NCBI GenBank assembly: GCA_017893485.1
Contig: CM030365.1
Coordinates: forward strand, 45,874,458-45,938,457
DNA: 64,000 nucleotides
From: Hemerocallis citrina
Lineage: Eukaryota; Streptophyta; Magnoliopsida; Asparagales; Asphodelaceae
Direction: 5' to 3'
Below the pieces are notes generated by a model. The model worked only from the letters and a program-made list of their open reading frames with translations, was not told the DNA's origin and did no database searches. The position numbers were made by a program, and so were the translations under genes. Positions 1 through 12,299 of this stretch are shown here, in pieces (positions within the stretch are counted from its first letter, which is position 1; each line of letters starts with the position of its first letter).

Positions 1-1222
1 CTTCTACTGAACAAATGTTTTCAAGTTGTTTTAACTGAGCAATTTATGTTGGAAGATTGGTTTGGATGTTTGGGTGTGAGTCTCTAGAGGGTGTGTGTGA
101 CCCTAATATACAGGCAGTTGAGATATTTTTATTTTGGGCTTGTTGAGGCATTTTAGTTGATCAGTTGTTGAGTAAAGTCCGATGGGGTATACAAACTCTA
201 GTAGATTTGTAAAGTAATTAAATAACCTAAATGATAAGGACAGGCACTAGTTGTGATATGATGAACGAGAACATGGGTTATGGACCACAGTTTGGCTCGC
301 GGTGTGAGATAATCCCCAGAATTATCCAGGTGTGAGTGAAATAGTCTCCGGAATTACCTGTGGTGTGGGATTGATCTCCAGAATTATCGGGGTAGAGGCG
401 ACACTCATGTGGTATACGTGTGATGAGGTACCATAGCTTGCAGTGTGGGGTATTCTCAAAGATTCCCAGGTGTGAGTGAAATAGTCTCCAGAATTATCTG
501 GGGATAGAGATTGACCTCTGAAATTATCAGGGCATGGGCTAATACTCACAGTGTATCTATATCTCGTAGTAATCATAGAAGTAGGATTAGTTGCATAGCG
601 GTGGATTAAACGCTATAAAGTGGAGACGTTAAGGGCTTGCACCGGACCTATGTAGAGTTGGATGCATAGACTCCGACAAGTACGCATTAGAGAGTCAGCA
701 TATAGCATTGATGTTTTGGTGACTTGGTATTATTCATGTGTTTTCAGTTTTCTACACTTGATACTTAGGCTAGCTTCACTCGATGTGTTTCGTGTTTCGT
801 GATTTTCCCTAATTCACTTACTGCTGTTTATTTCCTGTTGTTGATGAATTTATGCTTTATTTATGTTGCTTGTTTTTATGTCACTCACACCGTTATGGCT
901 GACCCCTTTAGTTTTGGGGGTTAGAGTTTTCTCTAGCCTCATATTATATAGGTGATTACCTATAGCTTGAGATTTGGATGCTTGAGTTAAAGTGATGTAA
1001 TGGATTGTGTGATTTTTGTAAAAGAAAGTGTTGTAAAGAAAGGAAGTTTGTAATTCAATGTGTATGCATTCCGCTGTGCGATGTAAATATTATTGTAATG
1101 AAATTTTGAAAAAAAAAAATTTACTGGTATTTTGGGTTGTATTTAATATTACATTTGAAGTTGATGCTGGGAATTGTGCCACGTATTTCTAAGATATCAT
1201 ATTGGAAATTCGGGGCGCTACA
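1..1222 (+). mobile_element. 3' part of a diverged gypsy-type LTR
   Basis: The stretch ends in GGGGCGCTACA, like the TG..CA ends (GGGGCGTTACA) of the Tekay-family LTRs further right. Two stretches also match other LTRs here: a 'cggacctatgtag...ggatgcatag' block near 650-670 resembles solo LTR E at about 49880, and 'atggctgacccct' near 895 resembles the reverse strand of solo LTR C near 36350. It therefore reads as the last kilobase or so of a plus-oriented LTR whose start lies left of the window. The bases after 1222 are only faintly PBS-like, so it may be a solo LTR or a truncated element. No gene is seen in it. Confidence 0.7.
290..545. repeat. Degenerate minisatellite inside the left LTR
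   Basis: Variants of 'ggtgtgag.gaaatagtctcc.gaattatc' recur four to five times at roughly 35-60-bp spacing. The copies are diverged and unevenly spaced, so this is an old local duplication. The 84-aa minus-strand frame across it looks like a by-product. Confidence 0.55.
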
Positions 1223-3221
1223 ATAGTATCAATAAGAGAGCAATAGGACGATAACTTAGGACAATTAGAATGATGACAATAGGCCATTAGGATCATGCAA
1301 TGCAATATACACATTTTAATCCATTCAATACTACGATATAAGAATAATTAATCTATTAAAATCTGAAATATAAAATTCTGGACAACAATAGTAGTCTATA
1401 CAAATTAATAAAAACTGAAACCGTAAGAAATTCTGAAAACCAGACTTCCACACGGTTCCAACGCATATTTAAAGTTAAAAATCCGACAACAGTAGCTAGG
1501 TCAAACACAGCGTTCTTTACAGATTTTATATTCATGCAGAAATTCGACATCATGTAGTTATAATTTTTAGAATCAGCAAAAGCTCAATATTAAATTCATT
1601 AAAAATATTTATTAAGCTCCTAAACATGTTAAGTAACAATCCGGAAATTTTCAGAGCAAAATTTGATCATTTGATCAGACTTTTAACCGTTTAAACATGA
1701 AACATATAAGAATATGATAATCTGAAAGTAAAAACACAACTGTAGTAAGATGAGCATAACTTCTGCTACACAACTCGAAATTCAAAAATTCAAGATGTTT
1801 TGGAAACTGGAAAGATAAAGCTACAATTCTTATTCATAAAGTAATTTATTTTATGATCATTTACATGGTCAAAAATAGCAGTCAACATATAGCCAGCAAG
1901 CAACACACAGGTTTTCGGTAGTTTTCATGAAATAAGTTAATTAAACATGATGGGTATCAATTCTACTAGTCGATAAACTTCTCAATCAGCATGAAGGGTA
2001 TGAAAACATGGCAAATAAGATTAGGAACACATACATACATTAATTTACCATCAATCAACCATCAACCGATCAAACAACATACAACCTAGCAATTCTCTCT
2101 ACAATAATTTATTTGTGTGATAATTATATGAACAACCCTATTATCAATTCTATATACACATATGAAAGATTCATGTAAAACAATGCAAAACATTTGGACT
2201 CGATGCATTATTTTTACTTTTTTGCAACTGACTTGTGTATATGCAGAATTAGGATAGTATTGAAAGACTTAAGCTTGCAGAGGTAGACAAGAAGGACGAG
2301 GTCTAAGACTACAATAAAAAAAAATTGACTAAAAGTTTAGATTATTTTCCATTTTGTAAAGAATGGTTCATACTTACAAGTTTACATAATAATTAATCTT
2401 TCTTATAAATACATGACTGACATGTAAATGACCTGGTTCCAATCTTATTTCTACTTCATGCTTAATGCTTTTTGGTTTTTTTTATATTCTTTAGGTACAG
2501 AATCAGAAGGTCTTAAAGCTACAAAGCGCATCTCACAATTTCAACTATATCACTTCACCTTCAACACTTAAGATCATCTATCCACTATTGGCAACACTAT
2601 AGCTCCAGCTATGTTTGTTTTATTGCAAAGGCAGCAGGAATTGTCTTCTCCATCTTTTACTTACTGGTGGGCTATTAACCCTCACTTTGGATTCTTGCTA
2701 TCCTTAAATTTTTACGTATCAAATTGTATTTTGATCATCGTTCTTGTAATGTATACAGATAGATGTGTGGGAATTAAGACTTCCATTTCTGTTCCTAGAG
2801 TGGATTGGGATGAATGCCATGCTTGTGTTTGTATTGGCAGCACAAGGCATCCATGCTTGTGTTTGTTTCATGGCCATACAACCTTTTAAGCATTTCCTTT
2901 TAAATCTCTTCTGCTATTTGTATATGAAATTACTCTTAAATGAAAACTGATGTTTTTTTGCTCTTTGTTGCAGGAATGTGGTGACGATTGTATCTATTAC
3001 GGTAAACCTGAATGCCATTTTTGTTTTACTTGGTGAGTAACCGTTTTTATTCTAAGAAGGGTATCTGAGTTTTATGTTAAAAAGTATTATATCAGACATC
3101 AAAGGTTCCAACCATAATATCCTTAGAAAGAATTATTTCTCAGTAGTAACTTAAATCATAATCTTTATTGTAGCATCCAGGCCTTTCCTAAAGCTTCACA
3201 GGTGTTGCTGCTGATTTCTGG
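1223..3221. other. Unassigned AT-rich DNA with exon-like islands
   Basis: 1223-2240 is AT-rich with no convincing frame. From about 2243 rightward there are short islands flanked by intron-like signals: one at about 2246-2310 reads DSIERLKLAEVDKKDEV before a stop and is followed by 'aataaaaaaaa'; others begin after 'ttctttag' near 2494, after 'ttgttgcag' near 2974 and after 'attgtag' near 3174. The last runs into the LTR at 3222. They do not join into a protein I recognise. This may be a fragment of a host gene, a captured gene piece or chance. The open frames at 2611-2950 are not supported. Confidence 0.3.
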
Positions 3222-3458
3222 TGTGGGAGCAAACAGATAAATTTGTGGATTCTTCGAGAAAACAAATAAGCAAACCTGTTGACCTTCACCTGCGTGTTGA
3301 CTGGTTTCTCGCTGCTGTCGTGAACCAGCAAAAAGTTCAATACACCAGGATGGATCCCGGTGACGAACTCTCCGATACTCTTGTCAGTAATCTGAAGGAT
3401 TATGAAAGAGCTTTAGCTAGAAAATGATTGATTACCTTGTCACGGTGGGGGAGGGGGG

Positions 3459-3467
3459 TATTTATAG
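3459..3467 (-). promoter_or_regulatory. TATA box of Tat LTR X
   Basis: The reverse strand reads CTATAAATA followed by a C-run, the usual TATA context in these plant LTRs. The same box is at 19813-19821 in LTR Y. It lies about 240 bp before the LTR's 3' end and would start the genomic RNA leftward. Confidence 0.65.
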
Positions 3468-4216
3468 TTGTCTTAGGAACCAGTTTCAAGATAAAGATAA
3501 ATATCTACTTCCGGATGTTTATGGATAAGATGGAGAGGTTAGACTCGTTTCATGATAAGAGGCGGTTTAAACCGTCTCTTAGAGATAATCACGAATTTGA
3601 ATCCCTCTTTATCCATCTGGATTGGTTTGCAACGGGTTACTACCCAGACCCAGTAGGACAGATCCATTTTTGGGTATTTGGGCTTTGAAGAAGGACCCAG
3701 TTCCCCATTCGGACCCGTTTTAGGCAAAATTACCGTTTTACCCCTGAGAGCTTTAAGATTTGTGCCCGATTTGAACGATTCTGTTTGAATACTATTTTTA
3801 GCCCTATCACGAGCCCCCACTCCTAAAGACTAAGTTTAATAGCCTTTGAGGAGTAGTTTTATTGTTTCAATGGCGTACAGGATTTTATCGGTGTTTCTCA
3901 AGAGGTTTTAATCTTGCTCGAGGTGTAACGGTATCAATCTGAGTTTGCAAAGTGCCCAAGATGATTCTCGGAATTTTCTGGATTTTTTTCTAAGATTTTG
4001 CTTATTTTTCAAATTTTTTATTCAATTTTGTGAAGTGGTGATCTATTTTCAAACAGTATTAATTAATCGTTCTAATTAATAATTATTTACCCAGAAGCTC
4101 AAAAATATTTCCCCGAATTTGTAATTATTTTTTAAAATTTTGAAACATTTTTCACAATTTTTAAATAATTATTCCGAATTATAATTAAAATAAACGAATT
4201 AATCACGCTAATATCG

Positions 4217-5487
4217 ACGTGGCACGATATGGAGCGTCGATCATGTCGTCAGCGTGAATTTCCAAGTGATCAGATGGTGGATCTCTGGCTCGGAGATTGG
4301 CACAATCTGGACACTTGGATCTCGAACGCGCATCGGGAGGTAGGTGCTTTCGCCAATACGCAACTCGGTAGCTCGATAGCTCAGATTGTGATTCCGAGCT
4401 ACGTGGCGCGATCTGGACCCTTGATCAAGATCAAGCACGAATTGTAAGGCGTTAGTTTTTGCCAATTTGTAGCTCGATAGCTCGGATTGTGATTTCGAGC
4501 TACGTGGTGCGATCTGGACCTTTGATCAAGATTTGGCGCGAATTGTAATGCGTTAGTTTTCGCCAATTCGCAACTCGGTAGCTCGGTAGCTTAGATTGTG
4601 ATTCCGAGCTACGTGGCGCAATCTGGACCCTTAATCAAGATCACACGCGAATTGTAAGGCATTTGTTTTCGCCAATTTGCAGCTCGGTAGCTCGGATTGT
4701 GATTCCGAGCTATGTGGCGCGATCTGAACCCTTGATTAAGATCAAGTGCAAATTGTAAGGTGTTTTCGCCAATTCGTGGCTCGGTAGCTCGAATTGTAAT
4801 TCCGAGCTATGTGGTGCGATCCGGACGGTTGATCAAGATCAGGTGCGAATTGTGAGGTAGGAGTTTTTGCGAATTCGTACCTCAGTAGCTCGGACTGTAA
4901 ATCTGAACTACGTGGCACGATCTGGACCCTTGATCAAGATCAGGTGCGAATTGTAAGGCGTTAGTTTTCACCAATTCGCAACTCGGTTGCTCGGCAGCTC
5001 GGATTGTAATTCCGAGCTATATGGCGTGATCTGGACGGCTGATCAAGATCAGGCGCGAATTGTGAGGCAGTAGTTTTTGCCAATTCGTAGCTCGGTACCT
5101 CGGTAGTTTGGATTGCAATTCCTAGCTACATGGCATGATCTGGACGGTTGATCAAGATCAGGCGCAAATTGTGATGTGGTAGTTTTTGCCAATTCGCAGC
5201 TCGGTACCTCGGTAGCTCGGATTGTAATTCCGGTCTACGTGGCATGATGTGGATGGTTGATCAAGATCTGGCATGAATTATGAGGCAGAAATTTTCTCCA
5301 ATTCACAACTTGGTACCTCGGTAGTTTGGATTGTAATTCTGAGCTACGTGGCATGATTTTGATGGTTGATCAAGATCTGGCGTGAATTGTGATGAGTTAG
5401 TTTTTGCCAATTCGCAGCTCGGTACCTCGGTAGATCGGATTGTAATTCTGGGCTATGTGGCCTGATTTGGACGGTTGATCAAGATCT
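4217..5487. repeat. Tandem array in Tat LTR X (left part)
   Basis: About 12 units of 97-110 bp. An intact unit contains the 9-bp inverted repeat TAGCTCGGA / TCCGAGCTA around a 7-nt loop, then ACGTGGCGCGATCTGGAC, then the palindromic TTGATCAA and a GCGAATTGT..GCCAATTCGC segment. Period check: the TTGATC core starts at 4421, 4522, 4631, 4732, 4829 and 4930. Exact TACGTGGC survives near 4398, 4610, 4909, 5235 and 5344; other units show transitions such as ATGTGG. The array continues at 17371 after Tekay-1, which landed inside one unit. Confidence 0.9.
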
Positions 5488-7070
5488 TGTAACGCCCCGA
5501 ATCCCAAATACACTGAATTCGAGATGTTCTACAGGATCTTTTCACTTCCTTTAGTACAATTTTACAGGGAAATAAAACTTTTCATCATACATCAGAGTTT
5601 ACATCATAATTACATCTTTCTTTTGCACAGTGGAAGTAAAATACAACAATTTGATACAAATACAACAGCATATTGTAATCTTTAAGCATCCATCCTCTTT
5701 AATCTTTAACATGATATTTACCTGCATATAAGACTGTGGGTACGTCAGTTTATTCAACCGACGAACATTATACACGACCGTCCTCGCTTTGCCGGAAATA
5801 GTATAACTTAACATTTCATATTTAGCAAACACAAACTTGTCACATTTCAAACTAAAGGGACTACCCTATTGATGTCGTGTTGTGATTGTGCACTTAGTCC
5901 TTAATGCAGTTTATTATGTTACATGACACTAATGCGCACTTGTTCGGATTCTATGCATCCCATACTACATAGGTCTGAGGGCAAGCCCTTATTCGTTCTT
6001 CATCTTGATAGGGTTCAATCCCCCGTTATGTCTTAAACTACTACTGTAACTACGGTAGTGTCTTAGATGTCCTATGATCTATGAGCCCATGTCCAGGCAG
6101 CCTGGAGGGGAATCCCACGCACTGTCACGACGCATCGAGCAGGCAACCTATGGACAATTCAGCCTCCGCCATGGAACAATGGCACCACCCATAGCCACTC
6201 GAACATCCCACGAGCGTCGCCAACGGGACGATAATTCCGGAGTAGCGCCCACGCCATGTCTTGACGCATCAAGCAGGCAGCCTGTGGATCGCTCTCACAC
6301 CGCTATCCGATGGCCCCCATACTCATGTTTTTCTTCTACTTTCATCACATCTCCACTATGTACTAGTCCTTAGTTTTATTTAAAAATCATGAACAAAATA
6401 ATCTCTAGAGTTAGCCTCTCCATCAACCGGACTTATTCATTTGTTTCAACATGACCAACCTTGGTCTAATTTCAATTCAATTCATTTTTCTCAAAGCCGG
6501 GGAGACTTAGCTACTCTATTTCAAATTTCATTTCACAATCTTTAACTCCTGACAATTTCCATGTCGAGTTTTCATACTCATTCTTTTTCAATTCATGATT
6601 ACACTTTATTCACAAGTCCACAATAAATACTTTTAATTCACGAGTTCATAATGAAAACAATTCATATTTATAGCCAACAATTTCTTTTCCTCTTTCATAA
6701 ATCATGGTTTTAATTTCATAACCATACATGAATTATACAACTTCATAATATCACATTTCAACCTTCATACTTCATATCTTGCACAATACTCATAATGAAA
6801 ATAAATAAAATCATGTCACACCACAAGCACTTTTGCCAATCACTTTATAATAGCCTATCTTTATAAGTTATAAATCCACAAGTGTATATCTCATAACCAA
6901 AGCTCCATTTATGCCTTTTATTCACAAACCATATTGTATTTCATTCTAAAAATACCCAAATCACTCTTATAAAATTCCTTGTAATTTTATGAGAATTACC
7001 ATATTTATTTCATAATTTTTGGACTTCAAAAACACCCAAAAAAATATTTTTTCCCTATATGCCGAAGGCA

Positions 7071-7277
7071 AGAATCGAACCAGGCGCCGCACCAAGACAG
7101 CACAGAGCCCCGACCACTAGGCCGGTCGCTGAACACGTCCATAGAGTGACTAGGGTCTATATGAACCCTTAGTTCGCTGTTACTGTTTTTAGGGTAATTT
7201 AACAAAAGAAGTGTTCGGCCTGGGATTCGAACTGGGCAACACAGAGAAGCCAACCGGGTCCAAGACCACCTGAGCCA
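7071..7277 (-). other. Two tRNA-like A-box/B-box modules in Tekay-1 3' LTR
   Basis: On the minus strand, module 1 has an A-box-like TGGCTCAGGTGG (7266-7277) and a B-box-like AGTTCGAATCC (7223-7233). Module 2 has CCGGCCTAGTGG (7114-7125) and GGTTCGATTCT (7071-7081). In both the box starts are 44 nt apart, as in a tRNA gene. The arms do not fold into a clean cloverleaf, so these are tRNA-derived or tRNA-like sequences rather than tRNA genes. They lie downstream of the LTR's TATA box. Confidence 0.6.
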
Positions 7278-8245
7278 CTGGCTCGGGTTGTCACTAACCC
7301 AAATAAAAGTCCATTTGTATTATTTTCGTACTGTTTTAAAAATAACTCGATATTCAAATAGCCATAGCTTCTTATTACTTTAGTAAAATTTTATAAAAAC
7401 TTCCAGATTAAATCCTCAGTCATAAAAGTTCATACCAGTAAAATAATATAATTTTTTTTTGGTGCTAATGAAATGTATTTTTCACACACAAAAATCCAAA
7501 ATTAATTCATTACACTACAAAAATTTGTATTTTCGACATTGCCATATAATTAATCTACTAGTCTTTTTATTCACTAATTTCATGGTGATAATTTACTGAA
7601 ATTAGTTCTTAACTCAACCAATATACATGTGAGTTCAATAGTCCATATCCATATCAACATATATGTCTATTCATCTCAATTTCACAATTAACAAGCATGC
7701 ATTATGTCTCTAATCACAATAGCAACATCCTCAATTAAATTTTGTTACCATCATAACTTCATATTAATGAACATGGAGCAATCTACATACAACTTAATTT
7801 TAACACTAGAGCCATATAAGTTAATCATCACATTTCAAACCATTCACATACTAACTACTCAATTCAAGTGGGCTCTTATTAATATTTTTCATGCATCTTT
7901 AAATGGTAGAAACTTAGCATGGACCTACTTTAGAAATATAAAATGTTTTACCCACCTCAATTGGAGAGAAAACACAAACAAAGCAACTACGTCTTGTAGA
8001 CGAAAGCACCACCTCCTAGCCAAAAGAGTGCACAACTCCAAGCTTCCAATCCAATGCCGAATGCTCCTTCAAATCCACACCGAAAGCTTCCCTAGTCCAC
8101 ACCGAATGCTTCCCTTCCTTGATGCCGGCCACTCCAAGCAACACAACCCACACAATTCTCTTATCTTTTATAACTCTCACTATTAAAATACTATAACTTA
8201 GAAATTATACTTTGCATATGAAAAATTAGCCATGAGAAGGGGGGG

Positions 8246-8253
8246 TATTTATA
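8246..8253 (-). promoter_or_regulatory. TATA box, Tekay-1 3' LTR
   Basis: The reverse strand reads TATAAATACCCCCCC. The same box is conserved at 16802, 45611 and, in plus orientation, 47690. It lies about 560 bp into the LTR, giving a U3 of about that length. Confidence 0.75.
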
Positions 8254-8436
8254 CTAGGAAATGAGTGAAATGGAGGGCCAAGATCATTTGGTTAGTTGTA
8301 GGATGAAGGGACTAGATCAAAGTAGAAGTTACAAGAACTACCCACTTCCTTGAAACTACCACCATGTTCTCCACACCCAAAATCAAAACTCCCTCCAAAA
8401 GAATGATACCCGGCCATCCAAAGTGAGTGTGCATTG

Positions 8437-8769
8437 CACGTGTACGTGTAGTGCACGTGCATGCAACTAGGCCAAATTTGTACATTCTTAAATTTGTGCA
8501 AAAATAATTTAGTTAAAAAAAATCTTCTACATGACAAGTTTAATTAAAAGAGATTAATTCATGGGCTTTCTTTTTGGGCCAAAATATTTTATAAAAATAA
8601 ATAAAATAAAATGCTTTTGGGCTTTTTAAGAAAAGGGCTTTTTATTAAACTAAAATAAGGCTTTTAAAGAAGGCTTTTTGTACTAAAATAATTTGAGAAA
8701 ATTATATTTAAATATACACATCATGATAAAAAATAATCCAAACAAAATATTGCACGTGCACAACACGTG
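8437..8769. promoter_or_regulatory. G-box cluster in Tekay U3
   Basis: Four CACGTG palindromes at 8437, 8454, 8753 and 8764 lie upstream of the TATA box. Similar clusters occur in the other copies: about 16993-17325, 45797-46140, and 47190-47515 in solo LTR E. CACGTG is the known core of plant bZIP/bHLH sites; a role here is inferred. Confidence 0.5.
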
Positions 8770-8814
8770 CAAAATAAATAATTTCTCATTAATTGAAAAA
8801 ATCAGGGTATTACA

Positions 8815-8828
8815 GCACTCCCTCCTTA
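8815..8828 (-). promoter_or_regulatory. Polypurine tract of Tekay-1
   Basis: The reverse strand reads CTAAGGAGGGAGTGC directly before the 3' LTR start, the primer site for plus-strand DNA synthesis. The same tract flanks the Tekay-3 LTR at 46175. Confidence 0.85.
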
Positions 8829-8918
8829 GAATAGTTCCGTCCCCGGAACTACAATCAAGAGCGAGAAGAAACAAAAAACACAACACACACAACAAGAACA
8901 AAAAATACAAAAATGCAA

Positions 8919-11900
8919 TCAAGCAAAAAGCTCAGGATAGTCCTTCAACATCCTCTCCTCAGACTCCCAAGTAGCCTCTTCAACCAAGTGGTTTCTCCAG
9001 ACTACCTTGACCATCGGTATCGTCTTATTCCTCAAGACTTTCTCTCGACGATCAACAATCTCAACAGGAGACTCGATGTAATTCAGGTCTAACTGCAAAC
9101 CTTCCGGCACTTCAGGCAAATGATGACTCGGGTCCGGAATATAACCTCTCAGCATAGACACATGAAAGACATTGTGCACCTGAGACAACTCTTCCGGTAA
9201 TTCAAGCCGGTAAGCAGTTTTCCCGATCCTTTTCAATATCTTATACGGGCCTATAAACCTCGGGGCTAACTTCCCGCCTTTGCCAAAACGAACCACACCT
9301 TTGCTAGGTGATACCTTCAGAAAGACGAAGTCACCAACCTCAAACTCAAGGTCCCTTCTCCGGTTGTCTGCATAGCTTTTCTGCCTGCTCTGTGCTTCCA
9401 CCAACCTTTTTCTGATCAGATCAATCTTCTCAGAAGTCAGCTGCACAAGCTCAGGACCAAACAACTGACGCTCCCCTACTTCATACCAACAAACAGGAGT
9501 CCTGCACTTCCTGCCATACAGTGCTTCGTACGGCGCCATCCCAATACTGGCCTGAAAACTGTTGTTGTAGGCAAACTCCACCAAAGGTAAATGCCTTTCC
9601 CAACTGCCTCCAAAGTCTAGTATACAACACCGAAGCATATCCTCAAGAATACGGTTGACTCTTTCGGTCTGCCCATCGGTTTGCGGATGAAAAGCAGTGC
9701 TGAAATCTGTCTTGGTACCCAAAGCTGCCTGAAGACTCCTCCAGAAATGCGAAGTAAACCGCGCATCTCGATCAGACACAATAGTCGAAGGAACGCCATG
9801 AAGTCGGACAATCTCACCAACATACATCTCAGCCAACTTGTCCATCGAAGCAGTGAGTTTCATCGCCAAAAAGTGAGCGGACTCGGTAAGTCGATCGACT
9901 ATAACCCAAATTGCATCATTGCCTTTAGAACTCTTAGGCAATCCCGTGATGAAATCCATACTGATGTTATCCCACTTCCATTCCGGAATAGGTAACGGCT
10001 GTAATAGACCTCCGGGTCTCTGATTTTCGGCTTTGACTTGCTGACAAACCTCACACTTCGCGACAAATCCAGCCACATCCCGCTTCAAACCTGACCACCA
10101 GAAATACTGCTTGATGTCTTTGTACATCTTAGTACTCCCAGGATGTACCGACAAAAGAGTAGCATGCGCCTCCTGAAGAATACTCTCTTTCAGGTCCGCC
10201 TGATTTGGAACGCACAGCCTATCTCCGAACCACAGCACACCATCCCTGATTTGAAAACCGGGCAACCTGCCAGCACCAACCTGCTCCTTCATCTCCAAGA
10301 TATCAGCATCAACTTCCTGACTTGCAATGATCCTGGCATTCAAAGTAGGCTGAAGCCTCAACTGAGCCAAAGATGCTCCCAATCCTTGCAAGACAACCTC
10401 AATACCAGCTCGGTCCAGCTCCTCAATCAGATGCTTCTGAGTTGTAATCAAACTGGCCAAACTGCTCTTGCGACTAAGTGCATCAGCCACAACATTAGCC
10501 TTTCCAGGATGATACTTGATCTCAGGTCGCATATCCTCGAGCACTTCCAACCATCTCCGCTGCCTCAGATTGAGATCCCTCTGCTGATATATATACTTCA
10601 AGCTCTTGTGGTCCGTGTACATATTCAACTTCTCACCGTACACGTAGTGCCTCCATTGCTTCAAAGCAAAAATAATCGCAGCCAACTCTAGATCATGAGT
10701 CGGATAATTTTTCTCATGCGGTCGTAGTTGCCTAGACCCATAAGCGATTACTCTTCCCTCTTGCATTAAGACACAACCAAGCCCCCGATGTGAAGCATCG
10801 CTATAAACATCATACTCGACACCAGCTCTAGGCAAAGCCAAGATAGGTGCAGTAGTCAGCCTATCTTTCAACTCCTGAAAACTCGCCTCACATTGCTCGG
10901 TCCACTTGAAGCTCACATTCTTCTTGGTCAGCCCTGTAAGCGGTACAGCTATCTGAGCATAACCTTGAATGAATCTCCGATAATATCCAGTCATCCCAAG
11001 GAAACTTCTGACTTCCGTCACTGTAGTAGGCCTTGCCCAATCTCTCACTGCCTCTATCTTCTGAGGGTCAGTTGCCACTCCCTCCTTAGAAAGGATGTGA
11101 CCTAGGAATGCCACTTCAGATTTCCAGAAATCACACTTGGATAACTTGGCATACAACTGCTGCTCTTCCAACTTCTGCAAAACTGCTGCCAGATGCTCAG
11201 TGTGCTCCTCCTCTGACTTGGAGTACACGAGAATATCGTCGATAAACACCACGACGAAAGAATCAATAAACGGCCTCAGAACTCTGTTCATCAAGTCCAT
11301 GAAGATTGCAGGTGCATTCGTCACTCCGAATGGCATAACTAAGAATTCGTAATGCCCATGCCGAGTTCTAAATGCAGTCTTGTGCACATCTTCAGCTTTC
11401 ACTCGAACTTGGTGATAACCTGATCGAAGATCTATTTTGGAGAATACAGCTGCTCCTTGTAGACGATCGAACAAGTCATCAATTCGAGGAATCGGATACT
11501 TATTCTGAACAGTGACCTTATTCAGCTCCCGGTAATCGATACACATCCTCATCGATCCATCCTTCTTCTTTACCAAAAGCACTGGTGCTCCCCAAGGTGA
11601 CGCACTAGGTTGAATAAAGCCTTTTCCCAACAGTTCCTCAATCTGCCGTTTCAACTCATCCTGTTCCACTGGAGCCATCCTATAAGGTGCCTTAGTAATG
11701 GGTGCACTTCCCGGTTGAACAGTGATGCTGAACTCTACATCACGATGCGGAGGTAACCCAGGAAAATCTTCCAAGAACACAGTCGGATAGTCCCGAACCA
11801 CAGGAATCCCTTGCACTTCCACAGGAGTCTCTTCCTTGCGAATAGTTGCCACCAGCTTAGAACATTTCTGCTTCCCTTGGAACACGACCTCAGGTCCACC

Positions 11901-12299
11901 TGGAGCCTTCACTGTCACCGTCTTGGTCTTACACTCGATGCTTGCACTGTACACCGACATCCAATCAATGCCAATGATGACATCGACTCCCAAGATAGTC
12001 AGCTCGATCAGATCAATGCCAAAGATTCTGTCCCCAATCACAATCTCGCAATCAGCATAATACCGATCAGTGGTTAAAGTTTCCCCTGACGGAGTAGCTA
12101 CTGATAAGATCTTGCCTGGGAAAATCTTCGGTTCAACTCCCAATACTTTAGCAAACTTTGGAGACACAAAAGTATGAGAGGATCCAGTATCAAACAATAC
12201 GACAGCTTTAATTCCATTAAGATAGAGTTCGCCTGTTACATAATATACACCATTACATAACAGCCTCACTAAACAAAGGGAAAAGAAATGACAAAGACT
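8919..12299 (-). CDS. pol: Tekay-1 Pol: protease-RT-RNase H-integrase-chromodomain
   Basis: The polyprotein copies the element's RNA into DNA and integrates it. Numbering from the GTG at 12269 gives 1116 residues: protease DTGSSHTF near 27; RT with LRSGYHQV near 282 and the FIDD active site at 343-346 (FIDD in place of the common YIDD); RNase H acidic residues in YSDAS, HDLELAA, YTDHKS and ADALSR; integrase zinc-binding H702/H709/C739/C742; catalytic D772, D833 and E869 (D-X35-E); a GPY module near 1007; and a chromodomain from about 1064 to the end, which in this clade tethers integration to chromatin. No ATG opens the frame. It continues upstream in frame to the gag TAG at 12300-12302, so Pol is probably made as a Gag-Pol fusion. 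Confidence 0.95.
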   Translation of the reverse strand, partial: SLCHFFSLCLVRLLCNGVYYVTGELYLNGIKAVVLFDTGSSHTFVSPKFAKVLGVEPKIFPGKILSVATPSGETLTTDRYYADCEIVIGDRIFGIDLIELTILGVDVIIGIDWMSVYSASIECKTKTVTVKAPGGPEVVFQGKQKCSKLVATIRKEETPVEVQGIPVVRDYPTVFLEDFPGLPPHRDVEFSITVQPGSAPITKAPYRMAPVEQDELKRQIEELLGKGFIQPSASPWGAPVLLVKKKDGSMRMCIDYRELNKVTVQNKYPIPRIDDLFDRLQGAAVFSKIDLRSGYHQVRVKAEDVHKTAFRTRHGHYEFLVMPFGVTNAPAIFMDLMNRVLRPFIDSFVVVFIDDILVYSKSEEEHTEHLAAVLQKLEEQQLYAKLSKCDFWKSEVAFLGHILSKEGVATDPQKIEAVRDWARPTTVTEVRSFLGMTGYYRRFIQGYAQIAVPLTGLTKKNVSFKWTEQCEASFQELKDRLTTAPILALPRAGVEYDVYSDASHRGLGCVLMQEGRVIAYGSRQLRPHEKNYPTHDLELAAIIFALKQWRHYVYGEKLNMYTDHKSLKYIYQQRDLNLRQRRWLEVLEDMRPEIKYHPGKANVVADALSRKSSLASLITTQKHLIEELDRAGIEVVLQGLGASLAQLRLQPTLNARIIASQEVDADILEMKEQVGAGRLPGFQIRDGVLWFGDRLCVPNQADLKESILQEAHATLLSVHPGSTKMYKDIKQYFWWSGLKRDVAGFVAKCEVCQQVKAENQRPGGLLQPLPIPEWKWDNISMDFITGLPKSSKGNDAIWVIVDRLTESAHFLAMKLTASMDKLAEMYVGEIVRLHGVPSTIVSDRDARFTSHFWRSLQAALGTKTDFSTAFHPQTDGQTERVNRILEDMLRCCILDFGGSWERHLPLVEFAYNNSFQASIGMAPYEALYGRKCRTPVCWYEVGERQLFGPELVQLTSEKIDLIRKRLVEAQSRQKSYADNRRRDLEFEVGDFVFLKVSPSKGVVRFGKGGKLAPRFIGPYKILKRIGKTAYRLELPEELSQVHNVFHVSMLRGYIPDPSHHLPEVPEGLQLDLNYIESPVEIVDRREKVLRNKTIPMVKVVWRNHLVEEATWESEERMLKDYPELFA

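Larger units (their letters stand above)
5488..8814 (-). repeat. Tekay-1 3' LTR
   Basis: On the minus strand it starts TGTAATACCC (8814) and ends GGGGCGTTACA (5488). It holds a TATA box near 8250, a G-box cluster upstream of it, two tRNA-like modules at 7071-7277 and a pair of related direct repeats near 6085-6290. No real gene lies in it: the 160-aa frame at 7704-8186 and others also occur in the second LTR copy and look non-coding. Confidence 0.95.

Noticed and set aside
3200..3221. Possible shared insertion site for X and Y ('tgttgctgctg..' versus 'tgttgttgctac..' before each LTR)
   Set aside because: The match is about 10 bases of low-complexity sequence and fades toward the LTR; probably chance.
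7704..8186. 160-aa open frame, repeated identically at 16260-16742
   Set aside because: The repeat is only because both are in the Tekay-1 LTRs. It is antisense to the LTR, low in complexity and has no domain.
9681..10691. Plus-strand frames opposite Tekay-1 pol
   Set aside because: Shadows of the conserved minus-strand pol frame, with no start context or domain; the same applies opposite gag, the copia and Tekay-3.
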